A stretch of DNA of 64,000 bases from contig FCNA01000148.1 of NCBI GenBank assembly GCA_900018345.1, forward strand, positions 1 through 64,000, given 5' to 3'. Position numbers and translations under genes: made by a program. Under the pieces are notes generated by a model. The model had not been told where the DNA came from, did not search any database, and saw only the letters and a list, made by a program, of their open reading frames with translations. This document shows positions 26,549-35,599 of the stretch, piece after piece. The stretch is from Clostridiales bacterium CHKCI006. Its GTDB lineage: Bacteria > Bacillota_I > Bacilli_A > Erysipelotrichales > Coprobacillaceae. The stretch's first letter is position 1. Every line of letters starts with the position of its first letter.

Positions 26549-27013
26549 ATATCGCTTTGCTAAAATGTATTCCTGATAATCTTTCAAGGCTAAAGCATTG
26601 GCTTGAGAGATGGGCGAAGGCAGATGACTCACATCGAAGAATTGTAATTGCTCCACTTCTCCCTGCTGACAGGTTAGTTCACCATGGTATTGGCGACAAA
26701 GAAAGACAATATCAATATTGGAGACTTCATCCTGATTGGGATAGATGTAATGCATCTCCGGTCCCGAGTAAATCTTCCAGAGGGTCAGCTTATCAGCCAC
26801 GAGTCCTGTTTCTTCGAATAGTTCACGTTTAGCAGCGTCTTCTACCTTCTCATCCAGTTCGACAGAACCACCGCAATAGCCCCAGCAGTGATTATCCGTT
26901 CTCAGCTGCAGTAAGATCTCATCCCTATTATTCACAACGATGACACTTGCACCGACTTGTAATAGTGGGCGGTGCCCAACGATTTTTCTGAGATCTAAGA
27001 TATAGTTAGACAT
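26540..27013 (-). CDS. Nudix hydrolase
   Basis: A 157-residue Nudix protein with an intact box near residues 48-70 (GGSVELDEKVED then RELFEETG). The preceding GYCGGSVE pattern resembles ADP-ribose or nucleotide-sugar Nudix enzymes, but the substrate is not determined. It overlaps the MATE gene by 1 bp and is probably translated with it. Confidence 0.86.
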   Translation of the reverse strand: MSNYILDLRKIVGHRPLLQVGASVIVVNNRDEILLQLRTDNHCWGYCGGSVELDEKVEDAAKRELFEETGLVADKLTLWKIYSGPEMHYIYPNQDEVSNIDIVFLCRQYHGELTCQQGEVEQLQFFDVSHLPSPISQANALALKDYQEYILAKRYKK

Positions 27014-28377
27014 TATTGCTGATCCTCCTTATCAATTTTACGATAAATTGTCCAGTACATAGTTCCGAAGCTGGCCAGACCGCCTAGAAAGTTGGAGATT
27101 GGTTCGGCCAAAAAGACCCCATTGACCCCAAGCCCAAAGCAATGCGGCAGGATGAGCGTCAAAGGAACGACGATGATGATCTTGCGGAAGATGGAAAAGA
27201 AGACAGCTTGTTTGGCTTGGCCGAGTGCGACGAACACAGACTGAGCCACAAATTGCAGGCTCATCATGAAAAAACCAAAGAAGTAGATCTTTAAGGCCGG
27301 CTCGGCAGCCTGACGCAACGCATCGTCATTATTGAAGATAGAGATGAAGAAGTGCGGGAAGAAATAGAGGATTCCCCAGGCAACTAGCGTGTAGAGGATT
27401 CCAATCAGTGTTAGAAAACGAATACCCTGTTTGACGCGATCGGGACGTTTGGCGCCATAATTATAGCCAAGCACGGGCTGTGCACCGCTGGTAATCCCAT
27501 TGGCAGGCATTTGTACGATCTCACGGATGGAATTAAGAACGGTCATGACACCCACATACAGATCACCGCCAAAGGTAGCCAGGGTGCTGTTGGCAAAGAT
27601 CTGAACCACACTATTGGTTACACCCATGACAAAGCCAGTTGTTCCCAGGGCAATGATCGACCGGATGATCTTCCAGTCCGGTTTGAGATGTTCAAGGCGC
27701 AGCTTAAGAATGGCTTTGCGGCTGGTTAAGAATTGTAAGATCCACAAGGCACTCAATCCCTGTGAAATGACGGTGGCTATTGCGGCACCTTTCACACCCA
27801 TGCCGAGTCCGAAAATCAGGATTGGATCTAAAATAATATTTGAGACAGCACCTAGTAGGACGCTCAGCATACCAATCGAAGCAAAACCCTGGGCGTTGAT
27901 AAAGTTGTTCATACCAGTGCCAACCATTACAAAGAAAGTCCCAATCAGATAGATGGTTATGTAGTCATTGGCATAACCGATGGTCTCTGAACTAGCTCCA
28001 AAGGCGTAAAGCAAGGGGGTTTTGGTTAAAAAGAAGAAAAGAAAGAGAGTGATGGAAAAGACCAGACACAGCCAAAAGGAGTTTCCCATGATCTTTTCGG
28101 CGCGTTTGAGGTTGCCTGAACCACGTTCGATAGAAGTCAAAGGCGCACCACCCATCCCAAAGAAATTCGCAAATGCACTGATCATGGTGATGATAGGGAA
28201 TGTCAGCCCGACACCAGTCAAAGCCAGCGTAGCCGTTCCCGGGATCTGTCCGATATATATACGATCGACGATGTTATAAAGTAAATTGATCAACTGAGCA
28301 AGCGTCATCGGTAAGGCAATCTTTAGGATATTGATGGACATCTTGCCCTCAGCAAAATTGTTTTGTTTTGTAGCCAT
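27013..28377 (-). CDS. MATE family efflux transporter
   Basis: A 454-residue polytopic protein of the multidrug and toxin extrusion family, exporting cationic compounds with sodium or proton exchange. About twelve membrane segments are visible, with the MTLAQLINLLYNIVDRIYIG start typical of DinF/NorM-like Firmicutes members. ATG 28377 follows GGAGGG. It is the first gene of a pair with the Nudix gene and diverges from the cydD-like gene. Confidence 0.9.
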   Translation of the reverse strand: MATKQNNFAEGKMSINILKIALPMTLAQLINLLYNIVDRIYIGQIPGTATLALTGVGLTFPIITMISAFANFFGMGGAPLTSIERGSGNLKRAEKIMGNSFWLCLVFSITLFLFFFLTKTPLLYAFGASSETIGYANDYITIYLIGTFFVMVGTGMNNFINAQGFASIGMLSVLLGAVSNIILDPILIFGLGMGVKGAAIATVISQGLSALWILQFLTSRKAILKLRLEHLKPDWKIIRSIIALGTTGFVMGVTNSVVQIFANSTLATFGGDLYVGVMTVLNSIREIVQMPANGITSGAQPVLGYNYGAKRPDRVKQGIRFLTLIGILYTLVAWGILYFFPHFFISIFNNDDALRQAAEPALKIYFFGFFMMSLQFVAQSVFVALGQAKQAVFFSIFRKIIIVVPLTLILPHCFGLGVNGVFLAEPISNFLGGLASFGTMYWTIYRKIDKEDQQ

Positions 28378-28436
28378 ATGCTTTCCTCCCTAATATCTCC
28401 ATTGTACTACAAATACAGAGGATATTCCAGGGGGTC

Positions 28437-28485
28437 TTGACAGATGAACGGGCTTTGATTAGAATAGAGTTAGTTAGGACTAACT
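28437..28485 (+). promoter_or_regulatory. Promoter and operator-like palindrome of the cydDC-like operon
   Basis: TTGACA 28437-28442 and TAGAAT 28460-28465 are 17 bp apart. Immediately downstream, GTTAG 28469-28473 is inverted as CTAAC 28480-28484 across 6 bp, covering the expected transcription start. This is an arrangement typical of a repressor site. No MarR- or TetR-type gene is adjacent to explain it. Confidence 0.65.
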
Positions 28486-28501
28486 GGAAAGGAGTGAGAG
28501 T

Positions 28502-30247
28502 ATGTTACTTATTAATCGTACATTGTTGAAGATGGCAAAAGGATTATGGCGTTGGATCTTTCTGATCACGGCATTAAAGATGGTTTCTTTAGTTGGTGTG
28601 GCCATCTTCGCTAAAACAATCTCGCGTCTGGTGGGCGAGATCGATCATCTGAGCCTGACGATGCAAGGTGCGATGCAGGCTTTAGGCTATGCCCTTTTGG
28701 TCGCTTTACTTGTTCTTGTGAGTGATCTGTTGATCGGGGAAGCCGAATATCGTTGCACGGCCAAAGCGAGACGGGGATTAAGAAATGGTATTATGCAGAA
28801 AATACTGGAACTGGATGTGGGTCAGATTGAACGTATTGGTCCATCTTCGGCGATTACATCTGCCGTGGATGGAGTGGAAGCGATGCAGGTCTATTATAGC
28901 AAATATCTACCCGGCTTGCTTTATTGCTTATTGGCGCCGATCTATTTGTTTTATCAGCTACAGTCGATTTCTTTACCGATTGCAGGAATGTTACTGGCTA
29001 TTGGTTGGGTTTTGTTGCCCATCAATAATCTGTTTCGTTCGCATATTGAACGTCTGAAGGGAGAATACTGGGATTCATTAGAGGATCTGACGCAGTACTA
29101 TCTGGAAAGCGTTCAGGGACTGGTGACTTTTAAACTGTTCTTACAGGATCACGAGAGAGAAAAGAAGCTCGCTGAGAAATCCCACCAGTTTAATTTGAAG
29201 ATCATGGATGTCATGAAGGTCAATTTCTCAAGTTTTTTAGTGACCGACGGGCTCATCTATACCGGGGTGACCTTGGCCGGGATCCTGTCTTATATTGGGC
29301 TTCAGCATGGTATCTACACTTTTGCGGATGCGTTGATGATCTTTATGCTTTCCAGTGGTTTCTTTACCTCTTATCGTCAGTTGATGAATACGACACATAC
29401 CGCATTGGCAGGTGTTGCTGCTACTAGTAAGGTCGATGCCATCCTATCCCTTGACGCTTCGCGTCGGCAAGGTGAGGCTGGTTGTCTTAGCGCTGAACAG
29501 GGCATCATCTTAAAAGAAGTAGACTATGCTTATCCGGGACGGCAGCGGACGCTATCCGGGATCAATCTACATATTCCAAAAGGAAAGGTGACAGCTATCG
29601 TTGGGTTATCCGGTTGTGGCAAGAGTACACTGGCAGGACTGTTGATGCGTTTTTTTGATCCGCAGAGCGGATCGATGCAGATGGACGGCAGGGATTATTT
29701 TGCCTTATCACCACAAACCTTACGTGAGCATCTGGTCATGGTTCCACAAAGTGTCAGTCTCTTTAGTGGGACGATGAGAGAAAATTTATGTCTGGCACGT
29801 CCTGATGCGACAGATGAAGAGTTGTGGGAAGCTTTGCGTCTTGTGCGCCTGGATGATTGGGTCTCTTCTCTTCCCGAAGGCCTTGATGAAAGTGTTGGGG
29901 ATGCCGGTGCTAAGCTTTCCGGTGGACAGAAGCAAAAAATCGGTATTGCACGGGCATTGTTGTGTGAGGCCGAATACATCATCTTTGATGAAGCTACCAG
30001 CAGTGTCGATCTGAGAAGTGAAAATGAGATCTGGCAATGCATCAATGATCTTGCGAAGATACGTACTCTGATTATTATTTCGCATCGCTTGTCGACGATT
30101 GCCAAAGCGGACCAGATCGTTGTCATGCAGGATGGAAGGATTGTAGATTGCGCTGATCATGTCACATTGATGCAGCATGGCGGCCTCTATTGGCGTCTTG
30201 TTAATGAGCAGGCAGCATTGGAAAAACGAGGAGGATTACAGGTATGA
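28502..30247 (+). CDS. ABC exporter half-transporter, CydD-like
   Basis: A 581-residue half-transporter with six membrane segments (about residues 15-310) and a nucleotide-binding domain. Walker A is GLSGCGKST, the signature LSGGQKQKIG, and Walker B IIFDEATSS. It resembles CydD, which with CydC exports glutathione or cysteine in bacteria with cytochrome bd. No cydAB is in the window, so a general heterodimeric exporter is equally possible. Its stop overlaps the next start by 4 bp. Confidence 0.85.
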   Translation: MLLINRTLLKMAKGLWRWIFLITALKMVSLVGVAIFAKTISRLVGEIDHLSLTMQGAMQALGYALLVALLVLVSDLLIGEAEYRCTAKARRGLRNGIMQKILELDVGQIERIGPSSAITSAVDGVEAMQVYYSKYLPGLLYCLLAPIYLFYQLQSISLPIAGMLLAIGWVLLPINNLFRSHIERLKGEYWDSLEDLTQYYLESVQGLVTFKLFLQDHEREKKLAEKSHQFNLKIMDVMKVNFSSFLVTDGLIYTGVTLAGILSYIGLQHGIYTFADALMIFMLSSGFFTSYRQLMNTTHTALAGVAATSKVDAILSLDASRRQGEAGCLSAEQGIILKEVDYAYPGRQRTLSGINLHIPKGKVTAIVGLSGCGKSTLAGLLMRFFDPQSGSMQMDGRDYFALSPQTLREHLVMVPQSVSLFSGTMRENLCLARPDATDEELWEALRLVRLDDWVSSLPEGLDESVGDAGAKLSGGQKQKIGIARALLCEAEYIIFDEATSSVDLRSENEIWQCINDLAKIRTLIIISHRLSTIAKADQIVVMQDGRIVDCADHVTLMQHGGLYWRLVNEQAALEKRGGLQV

Positions 30248-31926
30248 AATGTTTTCAATACACCCTCTGGGATATGACACGCCGTTTGTTTCGTAAGGCA
30301 ATTCCTATCAAAAAAGAACTTATCATCTCAACCTTAGCCAGTTTGGTCGGTAATCTCGCACAGATGGGACTGGTTGGATTTGGAGCTCTCCTGCTTTTGG
30401 GCCAGTCGGTGGTGCTGGCCATCATCGGAATGGTGAGCAGTGCACTGGCTATTGTGATCTGTCGCTATCTCGAAGGTGTGATCAGCCATGCCGGTGCTTA
30501 TCGGCTGCTCTCCAGTATGCGTGTGGATCTGTTTTCCAAGATCGATGCGCTGGCGCCTTCCAGATTGTTGGACCGGGAGAAGGGGGATATTTTGAATATT
30601 GCTGTCTCAGATATCGAAACAGTTGAGTTTTTCTTTGCACATACCATCGGTCCCATGCTGACGGTCATCCTTTTACCATGTCTGACCTTAGGAATTGCCT
30701 TCTGTTATGATCCTTTATTCGCCTTATGTCTGGTGCCGATCTATCTTTTTGTGGGTGTGCTCTTTCCTTTGCTGGCAATTCGGGCGGGCCGTCAAATTGG
30801 GATGACTTATCGTGAACGATTAGGGAAGTTAAAATCACTCGTATTAGAAAGTGTCTATGGTTTGAAAGATATTCAGATTTTTGGTTATGGTCAAAAACGT
30901 ATGGCTATCATTGATGAAAAGACTCAACAAATCAATCAGGCGGCGCACGGATTGACACTGCATCGTCAGATTGTCCAGGCGGCGCCAACCTTCTTTGTTT
31001 ATCTTGCCCGCATTTTGATCATGCTGGTGGCCAGTTATTTGGTCAGTCAGGGAAAGAGTCCGCTTCAGGGCACTGTAGTCCTCTCTTTGATTGTGATGGC
31101 CTCACTCTCTTCGACACAGTCATTGACGACCGTCGTTTCGAGCCTTTTAGAAACTTATGGAGCTGCTGAGCGTTTATTTCTCATCGAAGATGCTGAGCCT
31201 GCTATCAAAGAAGATCCTTTAGCGAAGGACTGTGGACCTATTGAATCCATTCGCTTTGAGGATGTCTCTTTTCAGTATGCGTCTGATCGGGCTAAAGTTC
31301 TTGATCATTTTTCTTTACAAATTACCCAAGGTGAGCGGCTGGGCATCATGGGCGAGAGTGGGATGGGCAAATCCACGATTCTTCATCTGCTCTTACATTT
31401 TTATGAGCCTGATCGGGGCTGTATACTGATCAATGGACTTCCTTTGAGCAAGATCTCTATGAATAGCCTGCGACAGCGGTTGCTCTTAGTCAGTCAGGAA
31501 ACATTTTTGTGCAATGATACCATTGCCCATAATATTGCTTTAGGGAAGCCTGAGGCAACGTTAAAAAAGATACAGATAGCGGCTCAAAAAGCGGGCATTC
31601 ATGACTGGATCATGACTTTAGAAAAGGGTTATGAAACATCGCTAGGAGAAATGGCAAGTCGTCTTTCCGGTGGAGAAAGGCAACGTCTGGGCATCGCACG
31701 CGCTTTATTGATGGAACCGGACGTTTTGATCATGGATGAGCCAACCAGCAGTTTGGATGTCTTTCACGAGATGGAATTACTCGGCACGTTGGATCAATTA
31801 GGTGAAAAGATGACCGTTATCATTGTCTCCCATCGTCCTTCCACCCTGACGCATTGTGATCGTATCGTTCAGTTGAAAGATGGTAAGCAGCAGAAAACAT
31901 CAAAAAAGCAGGTTTCCCTGCTTTAA
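30244..31926 (+). CDS. ABC exporter half-transporter, CydC-like
   Basis: A 560-residue partner of the preceding gene with six membrane segments and a nucleotide-binding domain: Walker A GESGMGKST, signature LSGGERQRLG, Walker B LIMDEPTSS. The 4-bp ATGA overlap with the upstream gene supports a heterodimer made in equal amounts. The 3' end meets the convergent permease gene with a 4-bp overlap. Confidence 0.85.
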   Translation: MKCFQYTLWDMTRRLFRKAIPIKKELIISTLASLVGNLAQMGLVGFGALLLLGQSVVLAIIGMVSSALAIVICRYLEGVISHAGAYRLLSSMRVDLFSKIDALAPSRLLDREKGDILNIAVSDIETVEFFFAHTIGPMLTVILLPCLTLGIAFCYDPLFALCLVPIYLFVGVLFPLLAIRAGRQIGMTYRERLGKLKSLVLESVYGLKDIQIFGYGQKRMAIIDEKTQQINQAAHGLTLHRQIVQAAPTFFVYLARILIMLVASYLVSQGKSPLQGTVVLSLIVMASLSSTQSLTTVVSSLLETYGAAERLFLIEDAEPAIKEDPLAKDCGPIESIRFEDVSFQYASDRAKVLDHFSLQITQGERLGIMGESGMGKSTILHLLLHFYEPDRGCILINGLPLSKISMNSLRQRLLLVSQETFLCNDTIAHNIALGKPEATLKKIQIAAQKAGIHDWIMTLEKGYETSLGEMASRLSGGERQRLGIARALLMEPDVLIMDEPTSSLDVFHEMELLGTLDQLGEKMTVIIVSHRPSTLTHCDRIVQLKDGKQQKTSKKQVSLL

Positions 31927-33170
31927 TGCGCCTGTAAAAGCTGTTTTCTAGCCAGCTTCGATAGATAGAGATATCCCACCAGCATACTGATGAGTGTCAT
32001 CCCGATCAGGACAAATACGAGCTGCCAGGAGAACTGAAAGGCCACACACATTTTCACTGCCAACAGCAAAGGATAGTAGAGTGCCAGCAGATTTAAGATG
32101 ATCAGTGTCTTCCCTATTTCCTGATGCAATGTTTTTAGAAGTGCCTCATGCGTGTAACCTAGATGTTTGAGTTGGCGGCATTCATCGATATGATAAGAGA
32201 GCACTTTATTCAGATTAAAGCATACTGCCAGAACGGTACAGAAGATGCCGGTAATAATGATCGTGTAGAGCACGACCTGATTGAGTGAACTGGTCCCAAA
32301 GAAATCATATAGGACCAGACAGCCTAGATCCAGAAACGTTAACAGCTGGATGAAATAAATGCTGTTTCGAAGAAAATTATCGATATGACTGTTACTGACT
32401 AGATGCAGACGATGCTTGTAGCCTTTGCGACGTTTGCCTCTTTCCAAAAGGGCGTGGCAGGAGGATTTAATGGTCTTGATAATGAAAAGGTAGGAGCCGG
32501 CAACGCCTATTAATAAATAGAGCATTGCAGAGGAAGCATTTCCTAATAAGATCAATAAACCAAAGGCCAGATAGAAGAATAAAGCGGTGATGCGCGGCAG
32601 GGTAAAGCCAAGAATACGATTCTTTTTGACTTGATGGCTGAGGCTGGTTTGATAATCGAGAAGCGCAACGACCTCGTAGCGATAGAGAAAGCCGGTCATG
32701 ACGATCATCAGGATCAGCACTTCCATGGCGCAGGCAAATAATTGAGTGAAGATCACGCTAAGACTAAAGCTGAAGATCATATCGGTAAGAATATACTCAC
32801 TGAAGATCAGAAGTAAGACCTGACCGATCAGAGTGCCCGCCAAAAAGGCGATGCCGATGATAAAAATGAGCTGCAGGCTGATAAAGTGCATCATGCCCGA
32901 TAGGCTGACACCACAAAGTTTAAAGATGCCTAGTAAAGGAACCTCAGTTTCAATGTAGCGTTTGGCAGCATAAAAGCTCAGAGCCAGAACATAGAGGGCA
33001 ATGGCCAGGCAGATCGTGGCAAATGCCACATCGAAGGAGAGCCGGTACGCAGGATTGAGAGCTAGGTTGAGATAGAAGGCCATGGCTGTCTGACTCAGGA
33101 TGAGAAAGACGAGATAAAAGAGTGTATTTTGTTTTTCCTTGTTCAGGAATTTTAAGCTGATCTTCAACAT
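31923..33170 (-). CDS. FtsX-like ABC transporter permease
   Basis: A 415-residue integral membrane protein with about eight to ten hydrophobic segments, resembling FtsX/MacB-type permeases but shorter than BceB permeases (about 650 residues) and without a visible large extracellular domain. The ribosome site AAAGGAGG lies in the end of the upstream ATPase gene, giving a 7-bp overlap. It follows two ATPase genes in one operon. Export or resistance is inferred. Confidence 0.75.
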   Translation of the reverse strand: MLKISLKFLNKEKQNTLFYLVFLILSQTAMAFYLNLALNPAYRLSFDVAFATICLAIALYVLALSFYAAKRYIETEVPLLGIFKLCGVSLSGMMHFISLQLIFIIGIAFLAGTLIGQVLLLIFSEYILTDMIFSFSLSVIFTQLFACAMEVLILMIVMTGFLYRYEVVALLDYQTSLSHQVKKNRILGFTLPRITALFFYLAFGLLILLGNASSAMLYLLIGVAGSYLFIIKTIKSSCHALLERGKRRKGYKHRLHLVSNSHIDNFLRNSIYFIQLLTFLDLGCLVLYDFFGTSSLNQVVLYTIIITGIFCTVLAVCFNLNKVLSYHIDECRQLKHLGYTHEALLKTLHQEIGKTLIILNLLALYYPLLLAVKMCVAFQFSWQLVFVLIGMTLISMLVGYLYLSKLARKQLLQAH

Positions 33171-33877
33171 GCTTGAAGCCTCCTTTCACGCAGTGATAGA
33201 CGCTCTTCTTCGATTTCTGGGCTGGTCGATAAGACCCCATCCTGAAGGTAGATCAAGCGACTGGCATAGCTGGCGACATAGAGATCATGGGTCACGATCA
33301 AGATCGTTAGACCGGTTTCGTTGAGTTGACTGAGCTGTTCCATGACCAACCGGGTTTGTCTCGAATCCAGATTGCCAGTAGGTTCATCGGCCAATAATAA
33401 GCCTGGTTTTTGGGCAAGTGCTCGTGCGATCGCCACGCGCTGTTTTTGACCACCGGAACATTCAGAGGGATAGTGATCGATGGTCTCTTTGATCCCCAGT
33501 GATACAGCCAGCGCCTCAATATTTCTGTTGATGACCTGACGGTCCGTTAAGCTTTCACTGAGCCCTAGCATGATATTTTCTTTATTGGTGAGACTGTCTA
33601 ATAAATGATAATCCTGATAGATATAAGCCAGCTTGTCTTTACGCAGCTTGGCACGTTGGTTTTCAGAAAGCATGGACAGAGAGGTGTCTTCCAAAGCGAC
33701 TGTTCCTGCAGTCGGGATGAGCTGTCCGCATAGGATGTTCAGCAGCGTCGTTTTTCCTGAACCGCTCGGACCCATGATGGCAATCATTTCGCCTTTGTCG
33801 ATAGTCAGGTTGATATCGTGTAAGACTTCACGCCCTTTTTCATAAGCGTGAGAGATATGGGATAATTCTAATAGCAT
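33164..33877 (-). CDS. ABC transporter ATP-binding protein
   Basis: A 237-residue MacB/LolD-type ATPase. Walker A is GPSGSGKTT, the signature SGGQKQRVAIARAL, and Walker B LLADEPTGNLD. ATG 33877 is chosen over an in-frame GTG at 33889 because AAAGGAG leaves no spacing for the GTG. It is the second of two ATPases in the same operon, so a heterodimeric ATPase pair with the single permease is likely. Confidence 0.88.
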   Translation of the reverse strand: MLLELSHISHAYEKGREVLHDINLTIDKGEMIAIMGPSGSGKTTLLNILCGQLIPTAGTVALEDTSLSMLSENQRAKLRKDKLAYIYQDYHLLDSLTNKENIMLGLSESLTDRQVINRNIEALAVSLGIKETIDHYPSECSGGQKQRVAIARALAQKPGLLLADEPTGNLDSRQTRLVMEQLSQLNETGLTILIVTHDLYVASYASRLIYLQDGVLSTSPEIEEERLSLRERRLQAC

Positions 33878-33885
33878 AAACCATG

Positions 33886-34644
33886 TCACTCCTTTGTGAA
33901 TTCATCGAGCAGATTGATCGTGAGAATTTGCTGATAAAAAGCATCTCTAGCCAGATTGGCACGATTGAGCTCATGTGTGATACAGCCGTCGTGCAGATAG
34001 AGTACTTTCTTGGCATAACTTGCCATCTCGCAGGAATGGGTGACCATCAGAATGGTGGTGCCCATTGCATTGAGTTTTTGGAAAAGCAGCATCAGCTCTT
34101 TGGATGTCTGAGAATCCAGATTCCCGGTGGGTTCATCGGCAAATAAGAGATCCGGTTGATTGACGAGGGCTCTAGCCAAGGCAATACGCTGCTGCTGACC
34201 ACCGGAACATTGGGAAGGATACTGATTCAGGATGTCTTCGATCCCGAGCTTGGCGGCGCTATCCAGGACGTAGCGCTGTCTTTTTTTGATTTCCACATGG
34301 TGCATCAGCAGAGGAATCTCGATATTTTCATGATTGGTCAGGTTGTCCATCAGATGATAATCCTGAAATAAATAACCTAGATGCTGATAGCGGAATTCAT
34401 TGAGACGATACTGGCTGGTCATGACTAAATTCTTTCCTAAAATATGTAAACTGCCGGTTGTTGGCGCATCCATGGTGGACAAACAGTTTAAGAGGGTCGT
34501 CTTACCTGAGCCACTTGGTCCCATGATTGCGATAAAGTCTCCCTGATAGGCTTCAAAATCGATGTGATCCAGGGCTAACAGCGTATTTAAACCGCCTAAT
34601 GGATATTTTTTAACGAGATGTTTGGCTTGTATGATCGGTTGCAT
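33886..34644 (-). CDS. ABC transporter ATP-binding protein
   Basis: A 252-residue MacB/LolD-type ATPase. Walker A is GPSGSGKTT, the signature SGGQQQRIALARAL, and Walker B LFADEPTGNLD. ATG 34644 has AAGGAGG upstream; the longer frame to 34782 runs back through the tetR terminator and is rejected. It is the first gene of the three-gene ABC operon and may respond to the TetR regulator encoded upstream. Confidence 0.88.
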   Translation of the reverse strand: MQPIIQAKHLVKKYPLGGLNTLLALDHIDFEAYQGDFIAIMGPSGSGKTTLLNCLSTMDAPTTGSLHILGKNLVMTSQYRLNEFRYQHLGYLFQDYHLMDNLTNHENIEIPLLMHHVEIKKRQRYVLDSAAKLGIEDILNQYPSQCSGGQQQRIALARALVNQPDLLFADEPTGNLDSQTSKELMLLFQKLNAMGTTILMVTHSCEMASYAKKVLYLHDGCITHELNRANLARDAFYQQILTINLLDEFTKE

Positions 34645-34731
34645 ATGGTAACCTCCTTTGCTTACCTTCATTATAGCTGTAAGCCCTGTAAGAAACAATG
34701 AACCTGTCATCAAAGTCTTTTTTTTGGCACG

Positions 34732-34755
34732 AAAAAAACTACCTTGCGGTAGTTT
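34732..34755 (-). terminator. Terminator of the tetR gene
   Basis: AAACTACC 34736-34743 pairs with GGTAGTTT 34748-34755 around a 4-nt loop. On the minus strand it is followed by a U-run. Confidence 0.8.
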
Positions 34756-35443
34756 AAAGTGAGAGTGAGAAGGGTGTCTCACTTGTCTGATAACCCATGT
34801 TTTCTAATTCCCTGCCTAGACCTTCCATTAGCCAGCTGACTTGCTTGAACAGGAGCGTTTTGGCACTGATGCTGTATTTCACTTGCAGCGCTTCATCCTG
34901 ACGCAGGATTGCCTGCATGAGATAGGAGATGGCATAGACGAAGGCCACCATGGTCTGTTTTAATTGAAGGTCCTGATCTAGATCGACCACATCTCCAAAG
35001 AGATGGGTGATCGTTCGACCGGGACGAAAATGATAAATATTGGTTTCCTGTTCTTCCCAACGATAATTCGCATCTTCACTGGCTTTCACATAGAGCGAGA
35101 GGAAGATATCATTATAAATAATGAAATGATCGTTTTGAAGCTGAAATTCAATCATGCCTTGAGCGACCTTGCAGGCCCGCAGATACAGATCGTCCTCACT
35201 GGAAAAACGAGCGGCGATATGCTGCTCCATCTTATGCGCTTCCTGAAAGAAGATGACCCACAGGATATCTTCTTTGGTCTTGAAATATCGATAGATCGTG
35301 GGCCTGGAAAGATGACAGGCCTTGGCGATACTTGTGATGTTGATTCCGTCGATTCCTTTCTCTAACGCCAGCTCTGCAGTGGTTTCCATGATCCGCTCGA
35401 TTTGTTTCATATAATGTTGTTCGTAATTCTTTTTGTTATCCAT
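34754..35443 (-). CDS. TetR family transcriptional regulator
   Basis: A 229-residue TetR-type regulator with an N-terminal helix-turn-helix (residues 28-55, ITSIAKACHLSRPTIYRYF) and a variable C-terminal ligand domain. It lies between the two-ATPase ABC operon, in the same direction, and the divergent phosphonate-type ABC operon. Two palindromes between it and the latter (35493-35545) are natural candidates for its binding sites. Confidence 0.87.
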   Translation of the reverse strand: MDNKKNYEQHYMKQIERIMETTAELALEKGIDGINITSIAKACHLSRPTIYRYFKTKEDILWVIFFQEAHKMEQHIAARFSSEDDLYLRACKVAQGMIEFQLQNDHFIIYNDIFLSLYVKASEDANYRWEEQETNIYHFRPGRTITHLFGDVVDLDQDLQLKQTMVAFVYAISYLMQAILRQDEALQVKYSISAKTLLFKQVSWLMEGLGRELENMGYQTSETPFSLSL

Positions 35444-35492
35444 GGTTTAAGTATAACATATATAAATCAGAAAGTTGAACAGAAAAATTAAA

Positions 35493-35553
35493 ATTTTACA
35501 TTGTGTAAAATCCTTAACAAACAGTTTACCTTTACACTGTGTAAAATTTTACA
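35493..35553 (+). promoter_or_regulatory. Tandem palindromic operators upstream of the phn-type operon
   Basis: ATTTTACA-TTG-TGTAAAAT (35493-35511) is a perfect inverted repeat. TTTACA-CTG-TGTAAA (35531-35545) is a second copy, and a third half-site ATTTTACA is at 35546-35553. They lie in the intergenic region between tetR and the importer operon. Confidence 0.65.
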
Positions 35554-35599
35554 TTCCTCTGATAGAATAATGGCGAACTTTGAAGGAGGATATGAAAAA

